Part shown: positions 7,562 through 17,245 of the stretch, piece by piece
How positions within the stretch are numbered: the stretch's first letter is position 1
Layout: the number at the start of each line of letters is the position of its first letter
Origin: Flavobacteriaceae bacterium Ga0077528
GTDB lineage: Bacteria; Bacteroidota; Bacteroidia; Flavobacteriales; Flavobacteriaceae
Direction: 5' to 3'
DNA length: 64,000 nt
NCBI GenBank assembly: GCA_001464475.1
Contig: LNDX01000009.1
Coordinates: 62,001-126,000, forward strand
Translations under genes and position numbers: made by a program
The notes under the pieces: model-generated
Database searches by the model: none
Seen by the model: the letters and a program-made list of their open reading frames with translations, nothing else
Told to the model about the DNA's origin: nothing

Positions 7562-7579
7562 ACTAATCTGAAAATTAGT
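7562..7579 (-). terminator. Terminator of the yitT-like gene
   Basis: On the minus strand, ACTAAT-loop-ATTAGT is followed by TTTTTTTATTTTTT, 12 bp after the stop codon. Confidence 0.65.
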
Positions 7580-7590
7580 AAAAAATTATT

Positions 7591-8499
7591 TTAATGCAAC
7601 GGTCGCTTTTTAATCATTCCACCTTTAGTATCTTTTATGGAATGTTGCACTACGAACGCTTCTTCATCAATTTTATCAATTTCGAGTAATAATCTTGTTA
7701 CTTCTAGACGAGTTACAACGCAAAAAAGGATTTTATTTTCATTAAAATTTACTCCAGTTTTTCCATAACCGCTTTCTGAATTGTAAACTGTTACTCCACG
7801 ACCTAAATTATCGATTATGGCTTGCTTGACTTCGGTTGCGTTTCTTGAAACTATGGTTACGCCAATGTATTCTTCAATACCATTAATAATGAAATCAACT
7901 GTTTTAGATGCTGCAAAATAAGTCAACATCGAATACATTGCGGTTTCAACACTTACCAACAAAGCTGAAAAAGAAAACAAAATCACATTAAAAACCGAAA
8001 TAAAATCACCTACAGACAAACTCGTTTTTTTACTTACATAGATTGCTAAAACTTCTGTTCCGTCAATGACTGCTCCACCACGAATGGCGAAACCAATTCC
8101 GGCACCGAGAAAAAATCCGCCAAAAACAGAAATTAATAATTTATCAGTTGTAATAGCAGGTAAAGTGATGAAATGTACCAAAAGTGATAACGCTAAAATG
8201 GCTAAAGCACTTTTAACTGCAAACTCCATTGATATTTGCTTAGCTCCAATAATGATGAAAGGTAAATTGATTAAAACAATCAAAATTGACAATTCAATAC
8301 CTGTTATAATCTCTGATAGTAGAGACAATCCCATGGCACCTCCATCTAGAAAATTATTTGGTAAAAGAAACTCTTTTAGTCCAATGGTAGCCAAAACAAC
8401 ACCAATACTTATCAAGATAAAATCTTTTATATGACGTGTGTAAACTAATTGTGGAACTCTACCGCTTTTTCTAACTAAGGCATCAAATATCAATTTCAT
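7591..8499 (-). CDS. YitT family membrane protein (DUF161 + DUF2179)
   Basis: A 302-aa integral membrane protein. About five or six hydrophobic helices lie between residues 25 and 215 (FILISIGVVLATIGLKEF, LSILIVLINLPFIIIGA, GFFLGAGIGFAIRGGAVIDGTEVLA). The C-terminal soluble domain (about 215-295) contains VTIVSRNATEVKQAI and GRGVTVYNSESGYG, typical of DUF2179, a small ligand-binding-like domain. The transport substrate is not known for the family. The last codons (GGMIKKRPLH) recur as DNA in the two upstream intergenic repeats. Confidence 0.9.
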   Translation of the reverse strand: MKLIFDALVRKSGRVPQLVYTRHIKDFILISIGVVLATIGLKEFLLPNNFLDGGAMGLSLLSEIITGIELSILIVLINLPFIIIGAKQISMEFAVKSALAILALSLLVHFITLPAITTDKLLISVFGGFFLGAGIGFAIRGGAVIDGTEVLAIYVSKKTSLSVGDFISVFNVILFSFSALLVSVETAMYSMLTYFAASKTVDFIINGIEEYIGVTIVSRNATEVKQAIIDNLGRGVTVYNSESGYGKTGVNFNENKILFCVVTRLEVTRLLLEIDKIDEEAFVVQHSIKDTKGGMIKKRPLH

Positions 8500-8572
8500 A
8501 CTTTTTCATTTTAGCACAAGTTACTAAATTTTGTATCGAATGAAAAGTGATGTTAGAATTTTTAACAGTACT

Positions 8573-10189
8573 TTAGTTTTTAGTGAAAAGTTCTGTCAAT
8601 ACTTCACTTTTAGTGCTGTTTGGCATCGTTATTTTTAGCAATTGTGATACCGTTGGAGCAATTTGAGTAATCAATTTCTTATCATGTGAAGCACCTTTTT
8701 TGATGTGCCATCCGTAAAAAATGACCGGAACATGAGTATCATAAGAATAAGGTGATCCATGAGTTGTACCAGTAACTCCATATTCCATATAACCTGGTTT
8801 GTAAACAAAATACAATTCACCATTTTGTGTTGGATCATAGCCTTTTGAAATAAATCCTAGCAATTCATCATTTGGAGATGAAGCTAAAATTTCTTCTTCT
8901 GTATAAACTCGTTTTACATACTCTTTTGTGTATAAAAAATCTTTGAATGATTGCTTTACTTTAGTAAAATCTAATCCTTTAGTTTTTATTAAATCTTTAT
9001 CAAAAAACACATTAAAACTATCATATTTCAGTATCAAATCTTCCCCAAAAGTAGCTTTAGAAAAGTCTTTTAAATCACTTGAAACGTTTTTATAATTGAT
9101 ATTATTTACTTGGTATTTGTTATCTTTTAAATGAGTAACATTTTCAGCTCCAGCATGATCTGCAGTTAAGAAAACCAAATAATTATTTTTACCAATGGTT
9201 GTATCTAAATAGTTTAAGAACTCTGCAATAGTTTGATCCAATCTTAAATAAGTATCTTGAATTTCAATAGAACGCGGACCAAAAGTGTGACCTATGTAAT
9301 CTGTTGAAGAAAAGCTAATTGCCAAAAAATCTGTAACCTCATCTTTTCCTAATGCTTCTTTTTCGATGGCTCTTTTGGCAAAATCAACAACTAAATTATT
9401 TCCATAAGGACTAACTCTTAAAACTCCTGCGTCATTATTATCAAGCATTTCTTTCATATTATATGGAAAGAATGGTGTTTTTTTATACAATTTTCCTTCA
9501 TACGGATTATCATCTGGAAGACTTTCGTTATAGATTTCTTTCGACTTTAATAAATCCCAACCTTTATTTGCATAAGCGATATAATTCTTCTCTTTATTAA
9601 AATCATCAGCCCAAGTTGGAAGTTTTTCACCATAGTAAGAACTCGAAATAAACTCGCCAGTTTTGGTATACCAAAAAGCCCAATCAGCAAAATGTCCAGC
9701 AGGAAGAATGGCACCTCTATCTTTTATACTAATTCCAATAACTTTTCCTTTAAAACTTGTAGCCAATTTCAATTCGTCTGTAATTGTAGTGCTTAGCAAA
9801 TTTCTTGGCGACATTTTTCCTTCGGTTTCTGTACCAGGAACTAATGTTGAAACCGTTGCATCATCTGTACAATACACTTCTTTTTTTAAAGTTCTGTGAA
9901 ACCATTCGTTACTTACAATTCCGTGCATTGATGGTGTTGTTCCTGTATAAACAGAAGCATGTCCTGGTGCAGTATAAGTTGGCATATAATTATAATGCGC
10001 ATTGTGAAAAGTATAACCTTTATTCATCAACCGCTTGAAACCATTTTTAGAAAAATCGCTTTCAAAACGATATAAGTATTCCATTTTCATTTGATCGACA
10101 ACAATTCCGACTACTAATTTTGGACGTTCTTGAGCTTGGATTTTTAATGAAATAACAGAAAGAAAAACTAAAAGGAATAACTTTTTCAT
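8573..10189 (-). CDS. pafA: Alkaline phosphatase PafA
   Basis: A 538-aa secreted phosphomonoesterase of the alkaline phosphatase superfamily (signal peptide ending IQAQ). The nucleophile is the threonine in TYTAPGHASVYTG (Thr73). Zn ligands are visible in GIVVDQMK (Asp32), STDYIGHTFGP and LTADHAGAEN, with a late His in TGTTHGSP. The PafA-specific features are an Asn in GIVSNEWFHR and the Lys/Arg pair in SIKDRGAILPAG. In flavobacteria PafA is periplasmic, acts on many phosphate monoesters and is not repressed by phosphate. It is separated from the upstream nitronate monooxygenase gene by about 66 bp. Confidence 0.92.
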   Translation of the reverse strand: MKKLFLLVFLSVISLKIQAQERPKLVVGIVVDQMKMEYLYRFESDFSKNGFKRLMNKGYTFHNAHYNYMPTYTAPGHASVYTGTTPSMHGIVSNEWFHRTLKKEVYCTDDATVSTLVPGTETEGKMSPRNLLSTTITDELKLATSFKGKVIGISIKDRGAILPAGHFADWAFWYTKTGEFISSSYYGEKLPTWADDFNKEKNYIAYANKGWDLLKSKEIYNESLPDDNPYEGKLYKKTPFFPYNMKEMLDNNDAGVLRVSPYGNNLVVDFAKRAIEKEALGKDEVTDFLAISFSSTDYIGHTFGPRSIEIQDTYLRLDQTIAEFLNYLDTTIGKNNYLVFLTADHAGAENVTHLKDNKYQVNNINYKNVSSDLKDFSKATFGEDLILKYDSFNVFFDKDLIKTKGLDFTKVKQSFKDFLYTKEYVKRVYTEEEILASSPNDELLGFISKGYDPTQNGELYFVYKPGYMEYGVTGTTHGSPYSYDTHVPVIFYGWHIKKGASHDKKLITQIAPTVSQLLKITMPNSTKSEVLTELFTKN

Positions 10190-10255
10190 GATAGATAATT
10201 TGTGTAAAAGTAAGGAATAGAATGTGATTGTTTATGAATAAACCATTAAGAAATA

Positions 10256-11194
10256 CTAAAAACTACTAGCTTCTTTTTTTGCTTTTTCAAACTCTTCTAC
10301 AATATCATTAATAATGGTTTCAACAGGCTTTATATCGTGAATTAATCCAGCAATTTGACCTATTTCTAGTTCTCCTTCAATTAAATCACCTTCAAACATT
10401 CCGCGTTTAGCTCTTCGTTTTCCTAGAAGCGTTTCCAAATCTTCTTTGGTTGGACATTTGGCATACAATTCTTGCAAATCGTTATAAAACTTGTTCTTAA
10501 TTAAACGAACTGGAGCTAATTCTTTTAAGGTTAATTGTGTTTCACCTTCACCAGTTTCAATCACCGTTTTTTTGAAATTATCATGAGCCGAACTCTCTGT
10601 TGAAGCCACAAAACGACTTCCCATTTGAACTCCGTCTGCACCAAGAACCATTGCTGCTAACATTCCACGACCTGTTGCAATTCCACCAGCAGCAATTAAT
10701 GGTATAGTAATATTTTCTTTCACCATCGGAATTAAAGTTAACGTAGTTGTTTCTTCTCTTCCGTTATGTCCTCCAGCTTCAAATCCTTCTGCAACTACTG
10801 CATCTACACCAGCTTCTTGTGCTTTAAGAGCAAATTTTGAACTACTCACAACATGAACCACTGTAATTCCGTTGGCTTTCAAATGTGATGTCCAAGTTTT
10901 TGGGTTTCCTGCTGATGTGAAAACTATTTTTACACCTTCTTCAATAATTATCTGAATGATTTCTTCAATATTGGGATACAACATCGGAACATTTACACCA
11001 AAAGGTTTATCTGTTGCTTTTTTGCATTTTTGAATGTGTTCTCGCAAAACATCTGGATACATTGAACCTGCGCCAATTAATCCTAATCCGCCAGCATTAC
11101 TTACAGCGCTTGCTAATTTGTAACCAGAATTCCATATCATTCCACCTTGAATAATTGGATATTGTATATTGAAAAGTTGTGTAATTCTATTCAT
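10256..11194 (-). CDS. Nitronate monooxygenase (2-nitropropane dioxygenase-like)
   Basis: A 312-aa FMN-dependent TIM-barrel protein beginning MNRITQLFNIQYPIIQGGM. It shows the flavin-phosphate loop AAGGIATGRGMLAAMVLGADGVQMGSRF-type region (about 165-195) and the catalytic-histidine segment EAGGHNGREETT. The family oxidises alkyl nitronates such as propionate-3-nitronate; some members are FabK-like enoyl-ACP reductases, and sequence alone does not separate these fully. The gene starts 18 bp after the subtilase gene, so read-through from that gene is likely. Confidence 0.85.
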   Translation of the reverse strand: MNRITQLFNIQYPIIQGGMIWNSGYKLASAVSNAGGLGLIGAGSMYPDVLREHIQKCKKATDKPFGVNVPMLYPNIEEIIQIIIEEGVKIVFTSAGNPKTWTSHLKANGITVVHVVSSSKFALKAQEAGVDAVVAEGFEAGGHNGREETTTLTLIPMVKENITIPLIAAGGIATGRGMLAAMVLGADGVQMGSRFVASTESSAHDNFKKTVIETGEGETQLTLKELAPVRLIKNKFYNDLQELYAKCPTKEDLETLLGKRRAKRGMFEGDLIEGELEIGQIAGLIHDIKPVETIINDIVEEFEKAKKEASSF

Positions 11195-11212
11195 TGAATC
11201 GGAATTCAGAAA

Positions 11213-12823
11213 TTAATTTTTGATGATTTTTCCTTGAAATACTTTTTCTGAAGTTGAAATTGTAAAGTAATAAATTCCAGCGTTTAGACTTTCAAGAGAA
11301 AGATTTTGAATCGGATTATCAATATTTTTTGACAAAACTAATTGTCCTAAATTATTATAAAATCTTACTGATGAACCAAGAACAACATCTGGCGAAACAA
11401 AAGTTATATTGTCATTTGTAGGATTTGGGAAAAATTGAAATTGCTCAATTTGATTTTCACTAATAGTAAGAAGAGCGTTTTGCAAAGCCAATTGAAAATC
11501 AGGAATTCCATAGCCAAATTGCGAGGTAGGATTGGTAAATCTATCTGCAGATTGTTTTACAAAATTTACAACTTGTTGATTAGTAAGATTGGGAACGGCT
11601 TGCCAAAAACTAGCAATCATACCTGCCATAACTGGACAAGAAAATGATGTTCCGCTCGCTGTTACAATATCACCATTTGTATTAGAAAGAGTTGTTGCTT
11701 GACCTTTAGCCATAACATCGGGTTTTACTCTTCCGTCAAAAGATGGTCCAATAGAGCTAAAAGTAGCATAAGTTTCGTCAAACCTTACTGCACCAACTGC
11801 AAGTACATTTGTAGCTTCAGCTGGAACTCCAATATGTGGATTGGCTGAACTACCAGAATTACCAGCACTTGCTAGCACAACCATTCCTTTAGAAAAAGCA
11901 ATATTAGCACCTTTAGAAGCAAAAGCAATATTTCCAGTCATTTGAGAGTACGTATGACTGTAATTAGGATTATCGTATCCAAAATATCCTAGTGAACTTG
12001 TTATAATATCGGCTCCTAACCTATCTGCCTCTTCTGCAGCTTCCACCCAATAACTTTCTTCAACTGGATTTTCTTCAGAAACATCTTCTGTTACAAATAA
12101 ATAATATTGAGCATCTGGAGCTGTTCCTACTAGTTGACCATCTGTAAATCCACCCATACAGGAGAGCACTAATGTACCATGATTGTGTAAAGAGTAAACA
12201 TTAGTATTTTGACTAACATAATTGTATCCGCCAAGGATTAAATTATTGTTGAATAGTCTTTGAAAAGGTTGCGCCGTATTCACATTTAAAAAACCAGAAT
12301 CTAAAACTGCAATTATTTTACCAGTTCCAGTATAATTTGCTTGATGCAACAAATGTCCGTTAAGCATTTCTATTTGATTGGCTGAATTTCCATAAGCAAA
12401 AGTTGTTTGCACATTCATTTGCTTATTGACTGGTTTGTTCTTTTTTGGGGTTGCAGTTCTTGCGTTGAGAGAATTATCTGCAAAAACTATCTGACTTACA
12501 AAAGGAAGACTTTCTAAAGCGTTAATATCGGTTTCTGTTCCTCTCACATGAACACAATTTAGCCATTTTGATTTAGCTTTTACAGTAATTCCTGTAGCTG
12601 CATCAACCTGATCTATGTAAGTTTGTGCAACAGGAACATCGTTTACATTTAATGCTATTCCTTGAGCCGCTCTTCTATCTAATGCTCTTTGGGTAAGCAT
12701 CGTTAACGGATTGTTCAAATAAGTTTGTGCATTGGGTTTATCACTAAAATACACCCATGCATCTTCTTGGGAAAAAGAGGCAAATGACACAAATAAAGCA
12801 ATTAATAGTAGGATTTTCTTCAT
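11213..12823 (-). CDS. Subtilase (S8 family peptidase) exported by type IX secretion
   Basis: A 536-aa secreted serine protease. Order of parts: signal peptide (1-19), an inhibitor-like propeptide to about 125, the catalytic domain with Asp175 (AVLDSGF), His215 (HNHGT), oxyanion Asn322 (AGNSG) and Ser393 (SGTSFSCP). A type A T9SS sorting domain covers about the last 75 residues (FFPNPTNDNITF ... GIYYFTIS ... GKIIKN). The catalytic triad is intact. It should pass the outer membrane by the Por system and be released or anchored at the surface. It is preceded by mnmA with a 26-bp gap. Confidence 0.93.
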   Translation of the reverse strand: MKKILLLIALFVSFASFSQEDAWVYFSDKPNAQTYLNNPLTMLTQRALDRRAAQGIALNVNDVPVAQTYIDQVDAATGITVKAKSKWLNCVHVRGTETDINALESLPFVSQIVFADNSLNARTATPKKNKPVNKQMNVQTTFAYGNSANQIEMLNGHLLHQANYTGTGKIIAVLDSGFLNVNTAQPFQRLFNNNLILGGYNYVSQNTNVYSLHNHGTLVLSCMGGFTDGQLVGTAPDAQYYLFVTEDVSEENPVEESYWVEAAEEADRLGADIITSSLGYFGYDNPNYSHTYSQMTGNIAFASKGANIAFSKGMVVLASAGNSGSSANPHIGVPAEATNVLAVGAVRFDETYATFSSIGPSFDGRVKPDVMAKGQATTLSNTNGDIVTASGTSFSCPVMAGMIASFWQAVPNLTNQQVVNFVKQSADRFTNPTSQFGYGIPDFQLALQNALLTISENQIEQFQFFPNPTNDNITFVSPDVVLGSSVRFYNNLGQLVLSKNIDNPIQNLSLESLNAGIYYFTISTSEKVFQGKIIKN

Positions 12824-12849
12824 AGCTTTTATTTTTAGAAAGTACTAAA

Positions 12850-14037
12850 TTACGAAATTACTCCCGAACCAACTAATTCATCTTCAATATTCCATGCAAC
12901 AAATTGTCCTTCTGTGATTGCTGATTGTGGTTGGTCGAAGTAAACATAAAGTCCGCTTTCAAATTGATATAAAGTTGCTTGTTGCAATTCTTGTCTATAA
13001 CGAATACGAGCCATTACTTGCATTGACTCACCATTTTTGAGTTTTAAATCTTCTCTTATCCAATGAATTTCAGAAGGATTTACTTTCAAAGCTTTCTTAA
13101 ATAAACCAGGATGGTTGTGTCCTTGTCCAGTGTAAATAGCATTTGATTTAACATCAGTTGCTATTATAAAAAGTGCTTCTTTTGTACCACCAACATTCAA
13201 TCCTTTTCGTTGGCCGATTGTGAAATAGTGAGCACCTTGATGTTTTCCAACAACTTTTCCACTTTCTGAATTATATTGAATTGATGTTGATTCAAAAATT
13301 AGTTCTTCTTCTAATGAATTAAAAGTAGGTTTTGAAGTGTTATAAATTTCGCTATCTGCTGGAATTTCATAAATCAAACCTTCTTTTGGTTGCAATTGTT
13401 GTTGTAAAAACTCAGGCAAACGCACTTTTCCTATAAAGCAAAGTCCTTGAGAATCTTTCTTTTCTGCAGTAACCAAATCCAATTGCATAGCTATTTCTCT
13501 AACTTGAGGCTTCGTTAATTCACCAATTGGGAATAAAGATTTAGCTAATTGTTCTTGAGATAATTGACAAAGAAAATAAGATTGGTCTTTGTTATCATCT
13601 TTACCTGAAAGTAATTGATAAACAGGTTTACCGTCGACTTCAATTTCTCCTTTTCTGCAATAATGACCTGTTGCCACAAAATCGGCACCAAGTGTAAGTG
13701 CAATTTTCATGAAAACATCAAATTTTATCTCACGATTACAAAGAACATCTGGATTTGGAGTTCGTCCGTTTTCATATTCATTGAACATGTAATCGACAAT
13801 CTTTTCTTTGTATTGTTCGCTTAAATCTACTGTTTGAAATGGAATTCCGAGTTTTTCAGCTACTAAAAGCGCATCGTTACTGTCTTCCAACCATGGACAT
13901 TCGTTAGATATCGTAACAGAATCATCGTGCCAATTTTTCATAAAAAGACCGATTACTTCGTAGCCTTGCTCCTTTAAAAGATAAGCAGCAACACTTGAAT
14001 CTACACCACCCGAAAGTCCGACAACTACACGTTTCAT
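12850..14037 (-). CDS. mnmA: tRNA-specific 2-thiouridylase
   Basis: A 395-aa enzyme that places sulfur on U34 of tRNA for Lys, Glu and Gln. It has the PP-loop [17 protein letters not shown] at residues 4-20, the first catalytic cysteine in [12 protein letters not shown] and the second in [11 protein letters not shown]-terminal barrel domains carry [12 protein letters not shown]. It is somewhat longer than E. coli MnmA (368 aa) because of an insertion around residues 225-260, which is common in Bacteroidota. Its promoter lies just upstream. Confidence 0.96.
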   Translation of the reverse strand: MKRVVVGLSGGVDSSVAAYLLKEQGYEVIGLFMKNWHDDSVTISNECPWLEDSNDALLVAEKLGIPFQTVDLSEQYKEKIVDYMFNEYENGRTPNPDVLCNREIKFDVFMKIALTLGADFVATGHYCRKGEIEVDGKPVYQLLSGKDDNKDQSYFLCQLSQEQLAKSLFPIGELTKPQVREIAMQLDLVTAEKKDSQGLCFIGKVRLPEFLQQQLQPKEGLIYEIPADSEIYNTSKPTFNSLEEELIFESTSIQYNSESGKVVGKHQGAHYFTIGQRKGLNVGGTKEALFIIATDVKSNAIYTGQGHNHPGLFKKALKVNPSEIHWIREDLKLKNGESMQVMARIRYRQELQQATLYQFESGLYVYFDQPQSAITEGQFVAWNIEDELVGSGVIS

Positions 14038-14058
14038 TTAATTGATTTAATTTGAATG

Positions 14059-14066
14059 CAAATTTA
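14059..14066 (-). promoter_or_regulatory. mnmA promoter, -7 element
   Basis: TAAATTTG on the minus strand, 22 bp before the mnmA ATG. It lies between the ywqK-like gene's terminator and mnmA, so mnmA is transcribed independently of that gene. Confidence 0.5.
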
Positions 14067-14083
14067 CATTAATAAAAACAAAA

Positions 14084-14118
14084 AAAGTATATGCTTTAAT
14101 TGTTAAAACATATACTTT
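14084..14118 (-). terminator. Terminator of the MORN/YwqK-like gene
   Basis: The 10-bp stem AAAGTATATG / CATATACTTT has a 15-nt loop and is followed on the minus strand by TTTT-rich sequence. Confidence 0.8.
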
Positions 14119-14141
14119 GGTAAATATTATTTATTATTAAA

Positions 14142-14852
14142 TTATCTATCTTCCTCTCGAGTCATTGGTTTTTTGACAAACTTTCTAACCTTCTGTTTGC
14201 TCATATTTTCCTTTACTCTTTTTCCATTTTTGAAAAACTCCCAAATACCTTCTTTTTTTCCGTTGACAAAATTTCCTTTTGCCATTACAACATTATCAGA
14301 ACTTCTAAAGACCGCAGGACCATCGAATTCTCCATTTTTATAGTTACTTTCTTCAATGATGATTCCGGTTTCTGTATATTTTTTGTAGGCTCCATTTTTA
14401 ACACCAGAAGTATAATTGCATTCTTCAGCAATTTTACCACTAACATAAAACACTTTTCTTAAGCCATCTAACTTTCCGTTTTTGTAAAATTCTTGAGTCA
14501 TAAGTTGTGGCGAATCTTCATGATAATATTTCCACTCGCCTTCATATTTTTTATTTACTACTTTACCTTCACTGACTTTATTTCCTTTTTGGTTATAGAA
14601 AATTGTGTAGCAAGAATTGTCTTTTGCATTAAACTCTCTTGTGGCTATTACGGTTCCATCTTTAGTATCATCAAAAAACTTGAATATTCCTGTTTCTTTT
14701 CCATGATTGAATGTTCCTTCATATCTGGGACGCTTTGATTCTTCGTAAATACCTTTCCATGTTCCATGCTTTTTACCTTTTTCGTCTAACTTATTGATAT
14801 CTTGAGCAAAGATGGAAACTGTAAAAAATAAAGCTAGCATTATGTATTTCAT
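14142..14852 (-). CDS. MORN-repeat (YwqK-like) exported protein
   Basis: A 236-aa protein with a short signal peptide (MKYIMLALFFTVSIFAQ) and at least seven MORN_2-type units of the form G-x-W-K/G-x-F-x-N-G-K. Examples are GTWKGIYEESKRPRYEGTF, EGEWKYYHEDS, KNGKLDGLRKVFYVSGK and KNGEFDGPAVFRS. Databases call such proteins YwqK antitoxins after a B. subtilis toxin locus, but there is no toxin here and the protein looks exported. A structural envelope role is more likely. In related genomes I expect it next to yidC/pyrG; here two fasciclin genes separate them. Confidence 0.8.
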   Translation of the reverse strand: MKYIMLALFFTVSIFAQDINKLDEKGKKHGTWKGIYEESKRPRYEGTFNHGKETGIFKFFDDTKDGTVIATREFNAKDNSCYTIFYNQKGNKVSEGKVVNKKYEGEWKYYHEDSPQLMTQEFYKNGKLDGLRKVFYVSGKIAEECNYTSGVKNGAYKKYTETGIIIEESNYKNGEFDGPAVFRSSDNVVMAKGNFVNGKKEGIWEFFKNGKRVKENMSKQKVRKFVKKPMTREEDR

Positions 14853-14943
14853 ACGTTTAAATATTTAATGTCTATATAACTAAATAATAATCGAATTATT
14901 ATAGCAAATGTAGTTCCAAAAAAGCTTAGTGCAAAAATATTAT

Positions 14944-14972
14944 TTGTAAATTAAATTATTTGCATACTTTTG
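14944..14972 (+). promoter_or_regulatory. Promoter of the first fasciclin gene
   Basis: TTG at 14944-14946, an 18-bp spacer and TACTTTTG at 14965-14972: both consensus elements at the usual spacing, about 42 bp before the ATG. Confidence 0.6.
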
Positions 14973-15014
14973 TTGTTGATTATTAGTATGTAAGAAAACA
15001 ACATTAAATAAATT

Positions 15015-15977
15015 ATGAAACAACTATCTATTCTAAAAAGTTCAATTTTAATCGTATTTTTTTTATCCATTTCAACTTTTTTTGTAAGTTGTAGTCAAGA
15101 AGATGATATTAATGCAAAAAAATTAAGTATTTCTGGTTTTGTTCAATCAAAGTCAAATTTAACTTCACTAGGTGTTGCATTAGAAAGAACTAATTTACTT
15201 GCAACTCTAAATGGCGATACAAAATATACTCTTTTTGCTCCAACCAATGATGCCTTTGATGCGTTTTTATTAGCCAATGGTTTTGCAAACATTAATGCTG
15301 TTCCTACAACAACTTTAAGAGAAATTCTTTTAAATCATGTGGTAACTCAAGTAAAAACTGCAAATGATTTGCCATTCACTGGATATGTAAAAACATTAGC
15401 TGTAGGAAATGTATCTGACAACAACTTGAGCTTATTTGTAAACAAAACTAATGGTGTTGTTTTAAATGGTATCTCTGAAGTTACTGCAGCAAATAACTAT
15501 TTAAGCAATGGCATTGTTCATGTTGTAGATGCTGTAATTGGATTACCTACAATTGTCACCCATATTAATGCAAATCCAAATTTTAACACATTATCAAGTT
15601 TATTAACTACAACTGGTCAACCGGATTATATTACTACATTATCTGGTTCTGGAGCATTTACTTTATTTGCGCCATATAATACTGCATTGGTAGCTTTAAA
15701 CAATGAATTACCTGGTGGAGTTGCTGCATTAACCTCTGCACAATTAACAACAGTATTAAATTATCATGTCGTAACTGGTAATAAATTGGCTTCCGATTTA
15801 TCTGAAGGAGAAATTTTAACAACACAAGCAACACCTCAATTTGTTAAAGTTTTATTGAGTACTGGTCCTAAATTAAAAGATGCTAACAATAGAAATTGTA
15901 GCATCATCATAACTGATATTCAATGTACCAATGGAGTAATACATGTATTAAGTCAAGCATTACGTCCAACCTTATAA
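15015..15977 (+). CDS. Fasciclin (FAS1) domain lipoprotein
   Basis: A 320-aa lipoprotein (signal peptide with lipobox FVSC, about Cys26) with two FAS1 domains, about 35-177 and 180-318. Each shows the FAS1 marks: YTLFAPTNDAFDAF in the first and FTLFAPYNTALVAL in the second, then a conserved His box (LLNHVVT; LNYHVVTGN) and a C-terminal NGIVHVVDAVIG / NGVIHVLSQAL. FAS1 proteins mediate adhesion or bind matrix molecules at the surface. A paralogue with the same layout follows 288 bp downstream. Confidence 0.92.
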   Translation: MKQLSILKSSILIVFFLSISTFFVSCSQEDDINAKKLSISGFVQSKSNLTSLGVALERTNLLATLNGDTKYTLFAPTNDAFDAFLLANGFANINAVPTTTLREILLNHVVTQVKTANDLPFTGYVKTLAVGNVSDNNLSLFVNKTNGVVLNGISEVTAANNYLSNGIVHVVDAVIGLPTIVTHINANPNFNTLSSLLTTTGQPDYITTLSGSGAFTLFAPYNTALVALNNELPGGVAALTSAQLTTVLNYHVVTGNKLASDLSEGEILTTQATPQFVKVLLSTGPKLKDANNRNCSIIITDIQCTNGVIHVLSQALRPTL

Positions 15978-15997
15978 TATAAATTAACTATATATTT

Positions 15998-16030
15998 AAA
16001 GCTGTCAAATAATTTGACAGCTTTTTTTTT
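15998..16030 (+). terminator. Terminator of the first fasciclin gene
   Basis: The perfect 12-bp stem AAAGCTGTCAAA / TTTGACAGCTTT with a 3-nt loop is followed by a T run. Confidence 0.9.
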
Positions 16031-16265
16031 GTTAAAATAAAATTCTTGTAAGAAAAAATTTATAAAAAAACTCGTGAATATATATGTTTTGTTTAATTTT
16101 TAAACAATTAATATAAACAAATAAATCAAGTATTTACTAATAAAAAAATAAAAGTAATTGATTTTAAAGGTTAAACAAAAAAGTTAAACCTATTAAAAAT
16201 TTTAATTTTTTGTTTAATCATTTTGTTATTTAGCTGAACAAAATAACTTTAAATAAAAAATCATT
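16031..16265. other. AT-rich leader between the two fasciclin genes
   Basis: No gene is visible. A direct repeat GTTAAAC-AAAAAA-GTTAAAC lies at 16170-16189, and a stem GTTATTT / AAATAAC lies near 16223-16250. No clear TAnnTTTG promoter is seen, unlike upstream of the first fasciclin gene, so a different sigma factor or activator may be used. This is inference. Confidence 0.4.
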
Positions 16266-17225
16266 ATGAAAACAAACAAAACCAAATTAATCGCAATCTT
16301 TGCCTTTCTAGGATTAATGTTAACTTCTTGCAGTGATGATGACAATCCTCAGCCAACAGTTGACAATACAATTACAGGTATTGCTTCAAAAGCAAGTGAT
16401 TTAACATTATTAGTAAAAGCACTTAAAAAAGCAGATTTAGCTGCTACTTTACAAGGTGCTGGACCTTTCACCGTTTTTGCCCCAACAGATCAAGCATTTA
16501 TTAATGCAGGATTGACTGCAACTGTTATTGACAATTATCCTACAGCTGACATTCCAGCACTTAGACAAATTTTGTTAAATCATGTTGTTAGTGGTGCAGT
16601 ACAATCATCAGGTTTAACAAACAACACTTACATCAAGACATTAGCTTTAGGATCTGCTTCAACAACTAACAAATTAGATATGTATGTTAATACAACATCT
16701 GGTGTGAGATTAAATGGTGTTTCATCTGTAATTACAACAACAGCTGGAGGAACTTTTAACATTATTGCAACCAATGGTGTAATTCATAAAGTTGATGCAA
16801 TTATTGGTTTGCCAACTGTTGTAACTCATGCAGCAGCAAATCCAAATTTTAGTACACTTGCGCAATTGTTAACTGATCAGAGTCTTATTCCAACATTGAA
16901 TGGAACCGCCAGTTCACCATTTACAGTATTTGCTCCATTAAATAGTGCTTTTGATACAGCTACATTAAACTTGTATACTAGCTTAAATAGTGCAAAGAAA
17001 ACTGCAGTCTTACAATATCATGTAGTTGCGGGTGCAAATGTTTTATCAAATGCAATTCCTACTGGTCCTATTACTACTTTTGAATCTGGAACATTCACAG
17101 TATCTGGAACAGTTATTACTGATGAACAAGCTAGACAAACCAATATTGTATTAACTGATGTACAATGTGCAAATGGAGTTATTCACGCGGTAAACAAAGT
17201 ACTTTTACCAAATAGTGTTCCTTAA
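16266..17225 (+). CDS. Fasciclin (FAS1) domain lipoprotein, second copy
   Basis: A 319-aa lipoprotein (lipobox LTSC, about Cys22) with two FAS1 domains, about 35-182 and 185-316. Marks are FTVFAPTDQAFINA, LLNHVVSG, NGVIHKVDAIIGLPTVVTH, then FTVFAPLNSAFD, LQYHVVAG and NGVIHAVNKVL. The domain boundary GLPTxVTHxxANPNF is shared almost exactly with the upstream gene, which points to tandem duplication. A surface or periplasmic adhesion role is inferred. It has its own AT-rich leader and a strong terminator. Confidence 0.92.
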   Translation: MKTNKTKLIAIFAFLGLMLTSCSDDDNPQPTVDNTITGIASKASDLTLLVKALKKADLAATLQGAGPFTVFAPTDQAFINAGLTATVIDNYPTADIPALRQILLNHVVSGAVQSSGLTNNTYIKTLALGSASTTNKLDMYVNTTSGVRLNGVSSVITTTAGGTFNIIATNGVIHKVDAIIGLPTVVTHAAANPNFSTLAQLLTDQSLIPTLNGTASSPFTVFAPLNSAFDTATLNLYTSLNSAKKTAVLQYHVVAGANVLSNAIPTGPITTFESGTFTVSGTVITDEQARQTNIVLTDVQCANGVIHAVNKVLLPNSVP

Positions 17226-17245
17226 TAATTTTACATATTAAAAAC

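Noticed and set aside
8066..8434. 122-aa plus-strand frame inside the yitT-like gene
   Set aside because: It is an antisense shadow of a clearly real membrane protein gene and has no features of its own.
14142..14852. Antitoxin of a YwqJ-YwqK system
   Set aside because: MORN repeats alone do not show antitoxin function, the protein has a signal peptide, and there is no toxin gene beside it.
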